A stretch of 64,000 nucleotides of DNA from positions 496,001-560,000 of the forward strand of contig NZ_WAAO01000002.1 of NCBI RefSeq assembly GCF_008868005.1, in the 5' to 3' direction. Below, one piece after another: positions 53,627-64,000 of the stretch. Source of the DNA: Microbacterium algeriense. Its GTDB lineage: Bacteria; Actinomycetota; Actinomycetes; Actinomycetales; Microbacteriaceae. The stretch's first letter is position 1; every line of letters begins with the position of its first letter. Below the pieces are notes generated by a model. The model ran no database searches. It saw nothing but the letters and a program-made list of their open reading frames with translations, and was not told where the DNA came from. The translations under genes were made by a program, and so were the position numbers.

Positions 53627-54424
53627 GTGACGCGCGCCTGGATTCCCGGAACACCCGACGCCGAGCTGAGCGCCCTGGCGGCGACGCCCCGGCTCGTCGT
53701 GGCCCTCGACTTCGACGGCACGGCCTCCCCGCTGGTCGCCGATCCGATGGCGGCGCGCGCGCTTCCGGAGGTCGCAGCCCAGGTCGCGCGCCTCGCCGCC
53801 CTGCCGGACACGGTGGTCGCCTACGTCTCCGGGCGCAGCATGCACGACCTCCGCGTGATCACCGAGCACGACGACGACTCCGCGATCGCTCTGGCCGGGT
53901 CTCACGGCGCGCAGTACTGGTTCCCCGGCGCGGGCGCTGCCGATGCGCCGGGCGAGGCCACCGAGGATGGAGCGCGCGAGGAGCTGTGGGCAGCGGCTCA
54001 GCCCATCATCGCCCGCTACGAGGGTGCGGAGTTCGAGCCCAAGACCTTCGGGATGGGCGTGCACACGCGTCGTGCCGACCGCGAGACCGAGCAGCAGGTG
54101 TTCGCCGAGATCGACGCCCTCGTCGCCGAGCGCTTCCCGCACTGGCGTCGGCGAGCGGGGCACCGCGTGCTCGAGTTCTCCTCGCGTGCCGAGGGCAAGG
54201 ACGCCGCGATGACGACGCTCCGAGAGCGCTTCGCGGCGACGGGCATCCTGTTCGCGGGCGACGACGTCACGGATGAGGATGCGATGCGCGTGCTCGGCCC
54301 CGGAGACCTGGGGGTCCGTGTGGGACCGGGGGAGAGCGCTGCCGCACTGCGTGTGGACTCTCCACAACAGATCGCCGCGCTTCTGGAGACGCTGGCGGAC
54401 GAACGGGCCGCCGCGCAGGAATAG
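53627..54424 (+). CDS. otsB: Trehalose-6-phosphate phosphatase
   Basis: A 265-residue HAD phosphatase. ALDFDGTASPL holds the nucleophile Asp28 and Asp30. SGRSMHDLRVI is the cap entry, GSHGAQYW the substrate loop, RVLEFSSRAEGKDAAM the Lys-containing motif and FAGDDVTDEDAMRVL the metal motif. GGAGCACCC before the GTG at 53627 sets the start; an in-frame GTG at 53612 lies at the ribosome site. It follows otsA by 51 bases. Its stop TAG is part of the ilvD -10. Confidence 0.94.
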   Translation: MTRAWIPGTPDAELSALAATPRLVVALDFDGTASPLVADPMAARALPEVAAQVARLAALPDTVVAYVSGRSMHDLRVITEHDDDSAIALAGSHGAQYWFPGAGAADAPGEATEDGAREELWAAAQPIIARYEGAEFEPKTFGMGVHTRRADRETEQQVFAEIDALVAERFPHWRRRAGHRVLEFSSRAEGKDAAMTTLRERFAATGILFAGDDVTDEDAMRVLGPGDLGVRVGPGESAAALRVDSPQQIAALLETLADERAAAQE

Positions 54425-54433
54425 ACTCTCGTC

Positions 54434-56152
54434 ATGTCCTCGCATGATCCCTCCTCCAGCGCGCCCATCGACATCAAGCCCCGCAGCCGCGTCGTCACCG
54501 ACGGCATCGAGGCCACGACCTCCCGAGGCATGCTGCGTGCCGTCGGCATGGGAGACGCGGACTGGGACAAGCCCCAGATCGGCATCGCCTCCAGCTGGAA
54601 CGAGATCACGCCCTGCAACCTGAGCCTGGATCGGCTCGCGCAGGGTGCGAAGGAGGGCGTGCACTCGGGGGGCGGCTACCCGCTGCAGTTCGGCACGATC
54701 TCCGTCTCGGACGGCATCTCGATGGGCCACGAGGGGATGCACTTCTCGCTGGTCTCGCGTGAGGTCATCGCCGACTCGGTCGAGACCGTGATGATGGCGG
54801 AGCGCCTCGACGGCTCGGTGCTGCTCGCCGGCTGCGACAAGTCCATCCCCGGCATGCTCATGGCCAGCGCGCGCCTCGACCTGTCGAGCGTGTTCCTCTA
54901 CGCCGGATCGATCGCACCCGGCTGGGTCAAGCTCTCCGACGGCACCGAGAAGGACGTCACGATCATCGACTCGTTCGAGGCGGTCGGCGCCTGCCGTGCC
55001 GGGCTCATGAGCGAAGAGGACCTCAAGCGCATCGAGTGCGCTATCGCTCCCGGTGAGGGCGCGTGCGGCGGCATGTACACGGCCAACACGATGGCCTCGG
55101 TCGCGGAGGCGCTCGGCCTGAGCCTTCCCGGCTCAGCTGCTCCGCCCGCGGCCGACCGTCGCCGCGACTACTTCGCCCACCGCTCGGGCGAGGCCGTGGT
55201 GAACCTCCTGCGCCAGGGCATCACGACGCGCGACATCCTCACCCCGGAGGCGTTCGAGAACGCGATCGCGCTGGCGATGGCGCTCGGCGGCTCCACGAAC
55301 GTCGTCCTCCACCTGCTCGCCATCGCGCGCGAGGCCGAGGTCGAGCTGAACCTCCACGACTTCAACCGCATCGGCGACAAGGTCCCGCACGTGGCGGACA
55401 TGAAGCCCTTCGGCAAGTACGTCATGAACGACGTCGACCGTCACGGCGGCATCCCCGTCATCATGAAGGCCATGCTCGACGAAGGCCTGCTGCACGGCGA
55501 CGCGCTCACCGTCACCGGCAAGACCCTCGCCGAGAACCTCGCCGAGCTCGACCCGCAGCCCATCGACGGCGAGGTCATCCACACGTTCGACAACCCGATC
55601 CACGCCACCGGCGGCCTGACGATCCTGCACGGCTCGCTCGCTCCCGAGGGCGCCGTCGTGAAGACCGCTGGCTTCGATGCGGCGGTGTTCGAGGGACCCG
55701 CCCGCGTCTTCGAGCGGGAGCGCGCCGCGATGGACGCCGTGGCCGAGGGCACGATCGAGCCCGGCACCGTCATCGTCATCCGCTACGAAGGACCCAAGGG
55801 CGGACCGGGTATGCGCGAGATGCTGGCGATCACCGCGGCCATCAAGGGCGCGGGGCTCGGAAAAGATGTACTACTCTTGACGGACGGACGATTCTCAGGC
55901 GGCACAACCGGCCTGTGCATCGGCCACATAGCACCCGAAGCGGTGGACGCAGGTCCTATCGCCTTCGTGCGCGATGGTGATCTGATACGGGTCGATATCG
56001 CAGCTCGCTCTCTCGACCTACTCGTCGACGACGCAGAGCTCGCCTCCCGCCGCTCTGGCTGGGAGCCGCTTCCCCCGCGCTACACCCGAGGCGTTCTCGC
56101 CAAGTACTCGCGCCTCGTGCGGTCCGCCGCCGAGGGAGCGACCACAGGCTGA
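54434..56152 (+). CDS. ilvD: Dihydroxy-acid dehydratase
   Basis: A 572-residue Fe-S dehydratase of valine/isoleucine synthesis. [20 protein letters not shown] contains the first cluster Cys, [15 protein letters not shown] the second, and [20 protein letters not shown] the third (CGGMYTANT). [20 protein letters not shown] is the C-terminal signature. The length is normal. TAGACT (54422-54427) six bases before the ATG predicts a leaderless mRNA. From about 55859 on, codon use changes (ATA, CTA, GTA, AAA, TTG), see findings. It is the first of ilvD-ilvB-ilvN-ilvC. Confidence 0.95.
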   Translation: MSSHDPSSSAPIDIKPRSRVVTDGIEATTSRGMLRAVGMGDADWDKPQIGIASSWNEITPCNLSLDRLAQGAKEGVHSGGGYPLQFGTISVSDGISMGHEGMHFSLVSREVIADSVETVMMAERLDGSVLLAGCDKSIPGMLMASARLDLSSVFLYAGSIAPGWVKLSDGTEKDVTIIDSFEAVGACRAGLMSEEDLKRIECAIAPGEGACGGMYTANTMASVAEALGLSLPGSAAPPAADRRRDYFAHRSGEAVVNLLRQGITTRDILTPEAFENAIALAMALGGSTNVVLHLLAIAREAEVELNLHDFNRIGDKVPHVADMKPFGKYVMNDVDRHGGIPVIMKAMLDEGLLHGDALTVTGKTLAENLAELDPQPIDGEVIHTFDNPIHATGGLTILHGSLAPEGAVVKTAGFDAAVFEGPARVFERERAAMDAVAEGTIEPGTVIVIRYEGPKGGPGMREMLAITAAIKGAGLGKDVLLLTDGRFSGGTTGLCIGHIAPEAVDAGPIAFVRDGDLIRVDIAARSLDLLVDDAELASRRSGWEPLPPRYTRGVLAKYSRLVRSAAEGATTG

Positions 56153-56223
56153 TCCATCGACAGGCTCAGGATCCCGTCTCCTCGGGCCTCCGCCTTCCTG
56201 CACCGTTCATCAGAAGGAAAGTC

Positions 56224-58026
56224 ATGACTGCTGACTCCGTCTCGGCCGTGCCGAGGCCGCCCGCCCGTCAACCCTCTGCCCCGGAGATCACGGGTGCCGA
56301 GGCCGTCGTCCGCTCACTGGAGCTCCTCGGGGTCACCGACGTCTTCGGTCTTCCCGGCGGCGCGATCCTCCCGGTGTACGACCCGCTCATGGACGCCTCC
56401 GAGCTGCGCCACATCCTGGTGCGACACGAGCAGGGTGCCGGTCACGCGGCAGAGGGCTACGCCTCCGCTTCCGGCAAGGTCGGCGTCTGCATCGCGACGT
56501 CCGGCCCCGGCGCGACCAACCTCGTCACGGCGATCGCGGACGCCTACATGGACTCGGTGCCGCTGCTGGCGATCACCGGCCAGGTCTTCTCCACCCTGAT
56601 GGGGACGGACGCGTTCCAGGAGGCCGACATCGTGGGCATCACGATGCCGATCACTAAGCACTCCTTCCTGGTGAAGGACGCCGCGGACATCCCCGGCGCG
56701 ATCGCGGCCGCCTACGAGATCGCCGGCACCGGTCGTCCCGGGCCCGTGCTCGTGGACATCACGAAGGACGCGCAGCAGGCGACCGCGCCGTTCGTGTGGC
56801 CGCCCAAGATCGACCTGCCCGGATACCGCCCGGTGACGAAGGCCCACGGCAAGCAGATCCAGGCTGCGGCAGCGCTGCTCGCCGAAGCCAAGAAGCCGGT
56901 GCTGTACGTCGGCGGCGGGGTGATCCGCGGTCGCGCTGCGGCCGAGCTCCTCGAGCTGGCGGAGTCGACCGGCGCGCCCGTGGTGACGACTCTCATGGCG
57001 CGCGGTGCCTTCCCCGACTCGCACCCGCAGCACCTCGGCATGCCGGGAATGCACGGTACGGTTCCCGCCGTGCTCGCGCTGCAGGAGGCCGACCTCCTGG
57101 TCTCCCTCGGTGCTCGCTTCGACGATCGGGTGACCGGCAAGGCCGCGCTCTTCGCGCCGAACGCGAAGGTCGTGCACGTCGACATCGACCCGGCCGAGAT
57201 CTCCAAGATCCGGACGGCGGACGTCCCGATCGTCGGCGACGTGCGCGATGTGCTCATCGACCTCGACGCGGCATTCCGCGGAGCGACCGCCGGGGGAAAG
57301 CCCGACATCGACGAGTGGTGGTCGTACCTCGACGGGCTGCGCACCGAGTTCCCGCTCGGATACGCCCCGACCACCGACGGCCTGCTGGCCCCGCAGTACG
57401 TGATCCAGCGCATCGGCGAGCTCACCGGACCCGAGGGCATCTTCGCCTCGGGTGTCGGGCAGCATCAGATGTGGGCGGCGCAGTTCATCAAGTACGAGCG
57501 TCCGAACGCCTGGCTGAACTCGGGCGGCGCCGGCACCATGGGGTACTCGGTGCCCGCAGCCATGGGCGCCAAGGTCGCCGAGCCGGATCGTCCGGTCTGG
57601 GCGATCGACGGCGACGGCTGCTTCCAGATGACCAATCAGGAGCTCGCGACCTGCACGATCAACAACATCCCGATCAAGGTCGCGATCATCAACAACTCCT
57701 CGCTGGGCATGGTGCGCCAGTGGCAGACGCTGTTCTACGACGGCCGCCACTCGAACACCGACCTGAACACGGGCCACGGCACGATCCGCATCCCCGACTT
57801 CGTGAAGCTGGCCGAAGCCTACGGCTGCCTCGCGATCCGCGTGGAGAAGGAGGACGAGGTCGACGCCGCCATCAAGCTCGCACTCGAGACGAACGACCGC
57901 CCCGTGGTGATCGACTTCGTCGTGAGCGCCGACTCCATGGTGTGGCCGATGGTGCCGCAGGGCGTGAGCAACAGCTACGTCCAGTACGCCCGCGACCACG
58001 CGCCCGCATTCGACGAGGAGGACTGA
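56224..58026 (+). CDS. ilvB: Acetolactate synthase large subunit
   Basis: A 600-residue thiamine-diphosphate enzyme that makes acetolactate and acetohydroxybutyrate. [20 protein letters not shown] at the N-terminus, the ThDP-activating Glu69 in [28 protein letters not shown] in the FAD-binding region, and [15 protein letters not shown] with [12 protein letters not shown] for the diphosphate site. AGAAGGAAAG precedes the ATG. It starts 71 bases after ilvD and is two bases from the small subunit gene. Confidence 0.97.
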   Translation: MTADSVSAVPRPPARQPSAPEITGAEAVVRSLELLGVTDVFGLPGGAILPVYDPLMDASELRHILVRHEQGAGHAAEGYASASGKVGVCIATSGPGATNLVTAIADAYMDSVPLLAITGQVFSTLMGTDAFQEADIVGITMPITKHSFLVKDAADIPGAIAAAYEIAGTGRPGPVLVDITKDAQQATAPFVWPPKIDLPGYRPVTKAHGKQIQAAAALLAEAKKPVLYVGGGVIRGRAAAELLELAESTGAPVVTTLMARGAFPDSHPQHLGMPGMHGTVPAVLALQEADLLVSLGARFDDRVTGKAALFAPNAKVVHVDIDPAEISKIRTADVPIVGDVRDVLIDLDAAFRGATAGGKPDIDEWWSYLDGLRTEFPLGYAPTTDGLLAPQYVIQRIGELTGPEGIFASGVGQHQMWAAQFIKYERPNAWLNSGGAGTMGYSVPAAMGAKVAEPDRPVWAIDGDGCFQMTNQELATCTINNIPIKVAIINNSSLGMVRQWQTLFYDGRHSNTDLNTGHGTIRIPDFVKLAEAYGCLAIRVEKEDEVDAAIKLALETNDRPVVIDFVVSADSMVWPMVPQGVSNSYVQYARDHAPAFDEED

Positions 58027-58028
58027 CC

Positions 58029-58538
58029 ATGTCGACCCACGTGCTGAGCCTGCTGGTGGAGAACACCCCCGGCCTCCTCACCCGCGTCGCCGGCCTGTTC
58101 GCCCGCCGCGGCTTCAACATCGACTCCCTCGCCGTCGGCGTGACCGAGGTGCCCGGCATCTCGCGCATCACCGTCGTCGTGGACGTCGACGAGCTCCCGC
58201 TCGAGCAGGTGACGAAGCAGCTCAACAAGCTGATCAACGTGATCAAGATCGTCGAGCTCGACTTCGCCACGTCGGTGCAGCGCGAGCACATGCTCGTGAA
58301 GGTCCGCACCGACAACGCCACCCGCTCGAACGTGATCGAGGTCGTGAACCTCTTCCGCGCTTCCGTCGTGGACTATGCCGCCGACGCCCTGGTCATCGAG
58401 GTCACGGGAGACAAAGGCAAGGTCGACGCGATGCTGCGGGCGCTCGAGCCGTTCGGGATCAAGGAGATCGCGCAGTCGGGTCTTCTCGCGATCGGTCGCG
58501 GCGGCAAGAGCATCACCGAACGCGTCCTGCGCGGCTGA
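58029..58538 (+). CDS. ilvN: Acetolactate synthase small (regulatory) subunit
   Basis: 169 residues. The N-terminal ACT domain (HVLSLLVENTPGLLTRVAGL, about residues 4-23, then FARRGFNIDSLAVGVTEVPG) binds valine for feedback inhibition. The C-terminal domain (about 80-169) stimulates the large subunit. The length and order are those of actinobacterial IlvN. It lies two bases after the ilvB stop. Confidence 0.96.
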   Translation: MSTHVLSLLVENTPGLLTRVAGLFARRGFNIDSLAVGVTEVPGISRITVVVDVDELPLEQVTKQLNKLINVIKIVELDFATSVQREHMLVKVRTDNATRSNVIEVVNLFRASVVDYAADALVIEVTGDKGKVDAMLRALEPFGIKEIAQSGLLAIGRGGKSITERVLRG

Positions 58539-58550
58539 CCCTTCGAATAG

Positions 58551-59627
<1,077 letters not shown>

Positions 59628-59640
59628 TTCGATCCTCGAA

Positions 59641-59672
59641 CGAACGGGCGTCCCTTCGGGGGCGCCCGTTCG
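59641..59672 (+). terminator. Intrinsic terminator of the ilv cluster
   Basis: CGAACGGGCG / CGCCCGTTCG, a 10-bp perfect stem extended by TCCC/GGGG pairs inside, 14 bases past the ilvC stop. Confidence 0.88.
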
Positions 59673-59728
59673 GCGTTCTCCGCTCGAATTCCTCCGCAGA
59701 CATCCGATGTCTATGCCAGGATGGACGC

Positions 59729-60994
59729 ATGCGACAGGAATGGTTTGACCGGGCTCGGTTCGGCATGTTCGTCCACTTCGGGCTCTACAGCGGCGCTGCC
59801 CGGCACGAATGGGTGCAGAACTACGAGCGCCTCACCGACGAGGACTACCGGCCGTACTTCGAGCACTTCGACCCCGATCTCTTCGACGCCGCCGCTCTCG
59901 CGCGCACGGCGAAGGAGACCGGGATGGGCTACGTCGTGCTCACGACGAAGCACCACGAGGGCTTCTGCCTGTGGGACTCGAAGCTGACCGACTTCACCTC
60001 CGTGTCCAACGTCGGGCGCGACCTCGTGCGCGAGTACGTGGACGCTCTCCGCGCGGAAGGGCTCAAGGTCGGGCTCTACCACTCGGTGATCGACTGGCAT
60101 CACCCGGACTTCACGATCGACTGGAACCACCCACGTCGCGACGACGAGAACGCGCAGGCGCTCAACGAGGGCCGCGACATGTCGCGCTACCGCGACTACC
60201 TGCACGGCCAGGTGCGGGAGCTGCTCACCCAGTACGGCGAGATCGACTACCTGTTCTTCGACTTCACCTATCCGGAGGAGAAGGACGGCTGGGCGGGCAA
60301 GGGACCCGAGGACTGGGATGCGACGGCGCTCCTCGCGCTGTGCCGCGAACTGCAGCCCGCCATGCTGGTGAACGATCGGCTGGGGATCCCCGCCGACTTC
60401 GTCACGCCGGAGCAGTATCAGCCGACGTCGCCCCTCACCAGGGACGGTGCGCCGCTGACGTGGGAGGCCTGCCAGACGCTGAACGGCTCCTGGGGCTACG
60501 ACCGCGACAACACGGACCAGAAGTCGTCCACGCTCCTCGTCCAGATGCTCGTCGACTCGGTCTCCATGGACGGCAACATGCTGCTGAACATCGGGCCGGA
60601 CGGGCGCGGTGCGATCGCGCCCCGTGATGCGGGCACGCTCGCGGAGATCGGCGAATGGATGCGCCTGCACCGCGACGCCGTGGTCGGGGCGGGGCATGCG
60701 CCGTTCGCCCCTCCGCGGGAAGGCGTGTACACGCGGCGCGGCGACCGCCTCTACCTGAGCCTGTTCAGCTGGCCGATGGGATTCGTGCACCTTCCGGGAC
60801 TCGCCGACAGGGTGTCGTACGCCCGGCTGCTGAATGACGGATCGTGGCTGCGCACGAGCGTGTCTGATCCGGATCGCGAAGCCGATCTGATGACGCCGGC
60901 GGGGGAGGCGGAGGGCACCTTGACCGTGCACCTCCCGGTGCGGCGTCCGGACGTGCTCGTCCCCGTGATCGAGCTGACGCTCACCAGGGAGTGA
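59729..60994 (+). CDS. GH29 alpha-L-fucosidase family protein
   Basis: 421 residues without a signal peptide, so cytoplasmic. WFDRARFGMFVHFGLYSGAA at the N-terminus, VLTTKHHEGFCLWDSKLTDF (about 70-89), GLYHSVIDWHHPDF and the probable nucleophile Asp178 in YLFFDFTYPEE are the family marks; TLNGSWGYDRDN follows. The C-terminal beta-domain (about 330-421) is present. It releases L-fucose or a related sugar from oligosaccharides that the adjacent importer may bring in. The -10-like CAGGAT lies six bases before the ATG. Confidence 0.88.
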   Translation: MRQEWFDRARFGMFVHFGLYSGAARHEWVQNYERLTDEDYRPYFEHFDPDLFDAAALARTAKETGMGYVVLTTKHHEGFCLWDSKLTDFTSVSNVGRDLVREYVDALRAEGLKVGLYHSVIDWHHPDFTIDWNHPRRDDENAQALNEGRDMSRYRDYLHGQVRELLTQYGEIDYLFFDFTYPEEKDGWAGKGPEDWDATALLALCRELQPAMLVNDRLGIPADFVTPEQYQPTSPLTRDGAPLTWEACQTLNGSWGYDRDNTDQKSSTLLVQMLVDSVSMDGNMLLNIGPDGRGAIAPRDAGTLAEIGEWMRLHRDAVVGAGHAPFAPPREGVYTRRGDRLYLSLFSWPMGFVHLPGLADRVSYARLLNDGSWLRTSVSDPDREADLMTPAGEAEGTLTVHLPVRRPDVLVPVIELTLTRE

Positions 60995-61013
60995 CGCCGG
61001 CGGTGGCGGCGGC

Positions 61014-62165
61014 TCAGGCCGTCGCCACCGGGATCTCCATGCCCTCCAGGGCGAGTCGAGCCGCCCCGAAGAGGATCGCGTCGGCTCCCGTGGCCGCCGA
61101 TTCGATGCGCAGCCGCTGGGTCGCGAGCGGGTGGCACGCCTCGTAGACGCGGCTGCGGACGGCCGCGATGAACGGCTCCGACGCGCTCATGCTGCCGGTG
61201 AGGAACACGGCGTGCGGGTTGAAGAAGTTCACGACGCCGGACAGTGCCTGTCCGAGGTGGGTCCCGGCGGTCCGGACGAGGGTGGTCGCGAGGGGATCCG
61301 CGTCGCGCGCGAGGGCGAGCACGTCGGTGGTCGCCCGCACGCTCTGGTTGCCGCGCTCGCGCATCTGCCGGACGAGGCTCGCCCCGCTCGCGACCGTCTC
61401 GAGACACCCCGTGTTGCCGCAGGAGCAGGGGATGTCGCCGCTGCCGTCGATGCGGGTGTGGGTGATGTCTCCGGCTGCGGACGTCGCGCCGCGGTGGACG
61501 TGTCCGTCGACGATGATGCCGCTGCCGATCGCCGTCCCCGCCTTGACGGTGATGCTGTGGCCGGTGTGTCCGAAGCGTTCGCGGTGCTCGCCGAGCGCGG
61601 CGAGATTGGCGTCGTTGTCGACCGCGACGGGGACGCCGTAGCGCGCGGAGAGGTGCTCGCCGACGCGGAATCCGGGCCATCCGGGCATTCGTGAGGGCTG
61701 GTCGACGGACCCCGTGGCGATGTCGACGGGGCCGGGGAGGCTGATGCCGATCGCATGGACCCTGCCCCCGGTGCCGAGGCGGTCGAAGACGTCGGCGAGA
61801 CGGTCGAGGGTCGCCTCAGGGCCCTCGGTCACGTCGACGGAGATCGACTCGCTGCCCAGCAGCGTGCCGCTGAGGGAGTGTCGGCCGATGCGGGCATGGC
61901 CGCCGCCGAGGTCGGCCGTGAGGACGAAGCCGTCCGCGGCTATCCGCAGCACCCGCGGCCGCCGACCGCCTCGGGATGTGCCGTCTCCTGCTTCTCGGAG
62001 GACGCCGGCGTCGAGCAGGGACTGCACCCGGAGCCCGACCGTCGATGCCGCCACGCCGAGCCGGGAGGCGAGCTCCGAACGGGACTGCGCCTCGCCGCGC
62101 GCGACGAGGTCGAGGATCCGCCGCGTATGGGGATCGTCGACGGTGGTGTCAGCGGTGTTCGTCAT
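61014..62165 (-). CDS. ROK family transcriptional regulator
   Basis: 383 residues. An N-terminal winged helix (ILDLVARGEAQSRSELASRL, then GVAASTVGLRVQSLLDAGVL) is joined to a ROK sugar-binding domain: LTADLGGGHARIGRHSLSG, VAVDNDANLAALGEHRERFG and the zinc site IPCSCGNTGCLETVA (CxCGxxGCxE). Members repress sugar-uptake genes until the sugar binds. It is divergent from the ABC importer. AGGAAAG lies nine bases before the ATG at 62165. It converges on the fucosidase gene with 19 bases between. Confidence 0.93.
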   Translation of the reverse strand: MTNTADTTVDDPHTRRILDLVARGEAQSRSELASRLGVAASTVGLRVQSLLDAGVLREAGDGTSRGGRRPRVLRIAADGFVLTADLGGGHARIGRHSLSGTLLGSESISVDVTEGPEATLDRLADVFDRLGTGGRVHAIGISLPGPVDIATGSVDQPSRMPGWPGFRVGEHLSARYGVPVAVDNDANLAALGEHRERFGHTGHSITVKAGTAIGSGIIVDGHVHRGATSAAGDITHTRIDGSGDIPCSCGNTGCLETVASGASLVRQMRERGNQSVRATTDVLALARDADPLATTLVRTAGTHLGQALSGVVNFFNPHAVFLTGSMSASEPFIAAVRSRVYEACHPLATQRLRIESAATGADAILFGAARLALEGMEIPVATA

Positions 62166-62242
62166 GGGAGCACTTTCCTGTCGGAGCATCGTCAGCGTAG
62201 CGGGGGATGGTCATGTTTCCCGGGAGTTACGAATTATCAAGG

Positions 62243-62258
62243 TCCGATAAACATCGGA
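62243..62258. promoter_or_regulatory. Candidate operator 1 of the sugar locus
   Basis: TCCGAT-AAAC-ATCGGA, a perfect 6-bp inverted repeat with a 4-base spacer, in the AT-rich divergent region between the ROK gene and the binding-protein gene. Confidence 0.55.
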
Positions 62259-62284
62259 TGTTCAGCTTGCGGCCCGTTGCGAAC

Positions 62285-62304
62285 TATGAAACGGTAACTT
62301 CATA
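62285..62304. promoter_or_regulatory. Candidate operator 2 of the sugar locus
   Basis: TATGAA-ACGGTAAC-TTCATA, a perfect 6-bp inverted repeat with an 8-base spacer, 62 bases before the binding-protein ATG. It overlaps a possible -35/-10 pair (TTGCGA 62277-62282 and TCATAC 62300-62305). Confidence 0.55.
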
Positions 62305-62365
62305 CGAAATCCTACTAGGTTGCTTCGGCTCTCGAAATAACCAGTTCCCTTCCAGGAGGCATTCA

Positions 62366-63622
62366 ATGAAGAAGTTGCGTGTAGGGGCTGTGGTCGCCGT
62401 CACCGGCGTCGCAGTCGCGATGACCGGCTGCGCGAGCAGCAACAGCGGCGGGTCCGCCGACGGCGACACCATCGTCGTCGACATGTGGGCCGGCAGCGAG
62501 TCGGACGTGGACGCCCTCGAGGCCCAGGTCGCGTTCGCGCAGGAGCAGAACCCCGACATCACCATCAAGCTCCAGACGTCGCCGTGGAGCGACTTCTTCA
62601 CGAAGCTGACCACGAACATGGCCAGCGGCAACATGGCCTGCGTCACCGGGATGAGCGGCGCCCAGTTGGGCGGGTACACGGGCGGTTTCCGCGAGCTCAG
62701 CGAGGACGACCTCAAGACGGCCGGCATCGACTGGGATGAGTTCAACCCGAGCGCCGACGGCATCCTGAGCTTCGAGGGCAAGGTCTACGGCGTCCCGTTC
62801 GACGTCGCGACGATGCTCGTGTACTACAACCAGGACCTGCTGACCGCGGCCGGTGCGGCGACCCCGGAGATCGGCTGGACGTTCGACGACTTCGACGCCA
62901 TCGCCGCCGACGCCACGAAGGACGGCAAGTACGGCTTCGGCATGGGCATGGGCGGGTACCAGTGGATGTCGATGCCGATCGCGTACTCCGCGACCCAGCC
63001 GGCCTCCGAGGACGGAACGCTGCACATCGACGATGAGGACTTCGTCGACGCGGCCTCCTGGTACGCCGGACTGGTCACCGAGAAGAAGGTCGCCGCTCCC
63101 GTGGCTTCGGCCTCCGACACCGGCTGGGGCGAGAACCAGTACACCGGCGCCAACGCGGCGATGGCTGTCGACGGAACCTGGAACGCGGTCAGCTACCTGA
63201 ACAACGAGTCCGGATTCGCCGCCGGCATGGTGCCGCTGCCCGCCGGCGTGGACGGCAACCCCGGTCCGATCCTCGGCTCCGGCTACGGCATCTCCGCCAA
63301 CTGCAAGAACCCGGAGGCCGCGCTCAAGGTCATGGGATCGCTGCTCGGTGAGGACGCGCAGGACTACATCGCCTCGTCCGGTCGGTCGTACCCGGCGCGC
63401 ATCTCGTCGCAGCCGCTGTACTTCGAGTCCATCGACGAGCAGTACCGCGACCAGGTGCAGTCCGTCTTCGAGGCAGCGTTCGGCGACACCGTCCCGCTCT
63501 ACATGACGAAGAACTGGCAGAAGCTCGACAGCTACATCCAGCCCAACCTCGTCAGCGTCTACAACGGGCAGATGACGATGGAAGAGCTGCTGTCGAACGC
63601 GCAGGCGCAGTTCGGCGAGTGA
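62366..63622 (+). CDS. Sugar ABC transporter substrate-binding lipoprotein
   Basis: 418 residues, cluster for oligosaccharide import. Signal [20 protein letters not shown] with lipobox MTGC (Cys22). The mature part begins [40 protein letters not shown] and [20 protein letters not shown] are typical of the MalE-like group. AGGAGG lies seven bases before the ATG. It is followed by the permease gene, and it is divergent from the ROK regulator, which probably controls it. Confidence 0.93.
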   Translation: MKKLRVGAVVAVTGVAVAMTGCASSNSGGSADGDTIVVDMWAGSESDVDALEAQVAFAQEQNPDITIKLQTSPWSDFFTKLTTNMASGNMACVTGMSGAQLGGYTGGFRELSEDDLKTAGIDWDEFNPSADGILSFEGKVYGVPFDVATMLVYYNQDLLTAAGAATPEIGWTFDDFDAIAADATKDGKYGFGMGMGGYQWMSMPIAYSATQPASEDGTLHIDDEDFVDAASWYAGLVTEKKVAAPVASASDTGWGENQYTGANAAMAVDGTWNAVSYLNNESGFAAGMVPLPAGVDGNPGPILGSGYGISANCKNPEAALKVMGSLLGEDAQDYIASSGRSYPARISSQPLYFESIDEQYRDQVQSVFEAAFGDTVPLYMTKNWQKLDSYIQPNLVSVYNGQMTMEELLSNAQAQFGE

Positions 63623-63673
63623 CCCGGCTCCGGCCACCGCAGCAGCAGTGCAGTAACAGAGAAAGAAACTGAG

Positions 63674-64000
63674 ATGACGATCACGACGAGACGTCGACGA
63701 TCGCTCGCCAAGGTGGAGGCCGGTCAGGCGCTGGGATTCGCAAGCCCAGCCCTGATCGGGCTCGCCCTGTTCACGATCGTGCCCGTCGGGCTGTCCATCG
63801 TGATGAGCGTCTTCGACTGGCCGACCTTCGGCGAGCGGACCTTCAACGGCGTGGACAACTACGTCAAGCTGTTCACCAGCAGCCCCGACTTCTGGCCGGC
63901 GCTGCGCAACTCGGCGGTGTACACCCTGCTGTACGTGCCGCTGAGCGTCGCTCTCTCGCTCGTGCTCGCCCTCGGCCTCAACTCGCGGATCCGCGGCCGC
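63674..64000 (+). CDS. Sugar ABC transporter permease (N-terminal part, cut by window edge)
   Basis: The first 109 codons are visible. A basic N-terminus (TRRRRSLAKVEAGQALGFAS) precedes helix 1 (PALIGLALFTIVPVGLSIVM), then the MalF-type loop FDWPTFGERTFNGVDNYVKL and FWPALRNSAVYTLLYVPLSV. The rest of the permease, the second permease and the ATPase lie beyond the window. It starts 51 bases after the binding-protein gene. Confidence 0.9.
   Translation, partial: MTITTRRRRSLAKVEAGQALGFASPALIGLALFTIVPVGLSIVMSVFDWPTFGERTFNGVDNYVKLFTSSPDFWPALRNSAVYTLLYVPLSVALSLVLALGLNSRIRGR

Overview
The window is chromosomal DNA from a high-GC Gram-positive bacterium of the order Micrococcales, most likely a Microbacterium or close relative in the Microbacteriaceae. 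The evidence is a base composition near 69% GC, codons ending almost always in G or C, many GTG and TTG starts, an actinobacterial tmRNA tag ending in ALAA, a ClgR-type regulator beside recA, and an actinobacterial housekeeping gene order. I see no transposase, integrase, phage gene or CRISPR array. This looks like core chromosome with small accessory pockets.

Layout. Positions 1-6465 hold a cut-off acyltransferase, a luciferase-like monooxygenase with its FMN reductase, a phosphoribosyltransferase, a DUF5302 protein, a DedA protein, a glycosyltransferase/SGNH-hydrolase fusion and a lone UDP-binding domain. Positions 6645-32834 are the conserved block: pnp with an Actino-pnp leader, an aldo/keto-reductase-like protein, a histidine phosphatase, dapB, thyA-folA, dapA-rnj, ftsK-pgsA-cinA, clgR-DUF3046-recA-recX, miaB-miaA, dapF and hflX. 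The same order of markers is known from mycobacteria. Positions 32841-37032 carry a SIMPL protein, ssrA (tmRNA), small lipoprotein/acetyltransferase/hypothetical genes, a HIT hydrolase and trpS. Positions 37239-45551 carry a VanZ protein, a P-type ATPase, a HisN-like phosphatase, tRNA-Lys, a hydrolase, a YbaK deacylase and a MarR-MFS pair. Positions 45587-49100 are an IclR-controlled succinyl-CoA:acetoacetate CoA-transferase and thiolase operon. Positions 49122-59627 hold an aminotransferase, an MFS transporter, otsA-otsB (trehalose) and ilvD-ilvB-ilvN-ilvC (branched-chain amino acids). Positions 59729-64000 begin a sugar locus: GH29 fucosidase, ROK regulator and an ABC importer that runs off the end.

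How genes work together. dapA, dapB and dapF supply diaminopimelate and lysine. thyA and folA overlap and couple dTMP synthesis to folate recycling. recA carries both a LexA-type box and a second promoter of the type mycobacteria use independently of LexA. The LLM/FMN-reductase, thioredoxin/DUF4395, MarR/MFS, CoA-transferase/thiolase and otsA/otsB pairs are each single functional units.

Main observations. (1) trpS is preceded by a 15-codon leader peptide with three consecutive Trp codons, followed by mutually exclusive hairpins: a classical attenuator on a tRNA synthetase gene. (2) At least sixteen genes show a -10 hexamer only 6-7 bases before the start codon, which predicts leaderless mRNAs. 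(3) The aldo/keto-reductase homologue has all four catalytic residues replaced. (4) A GT4 glycosyltransferase is fused to an SGNH hydrolase. (5) The end of ilvD has foreign-looking codon use.
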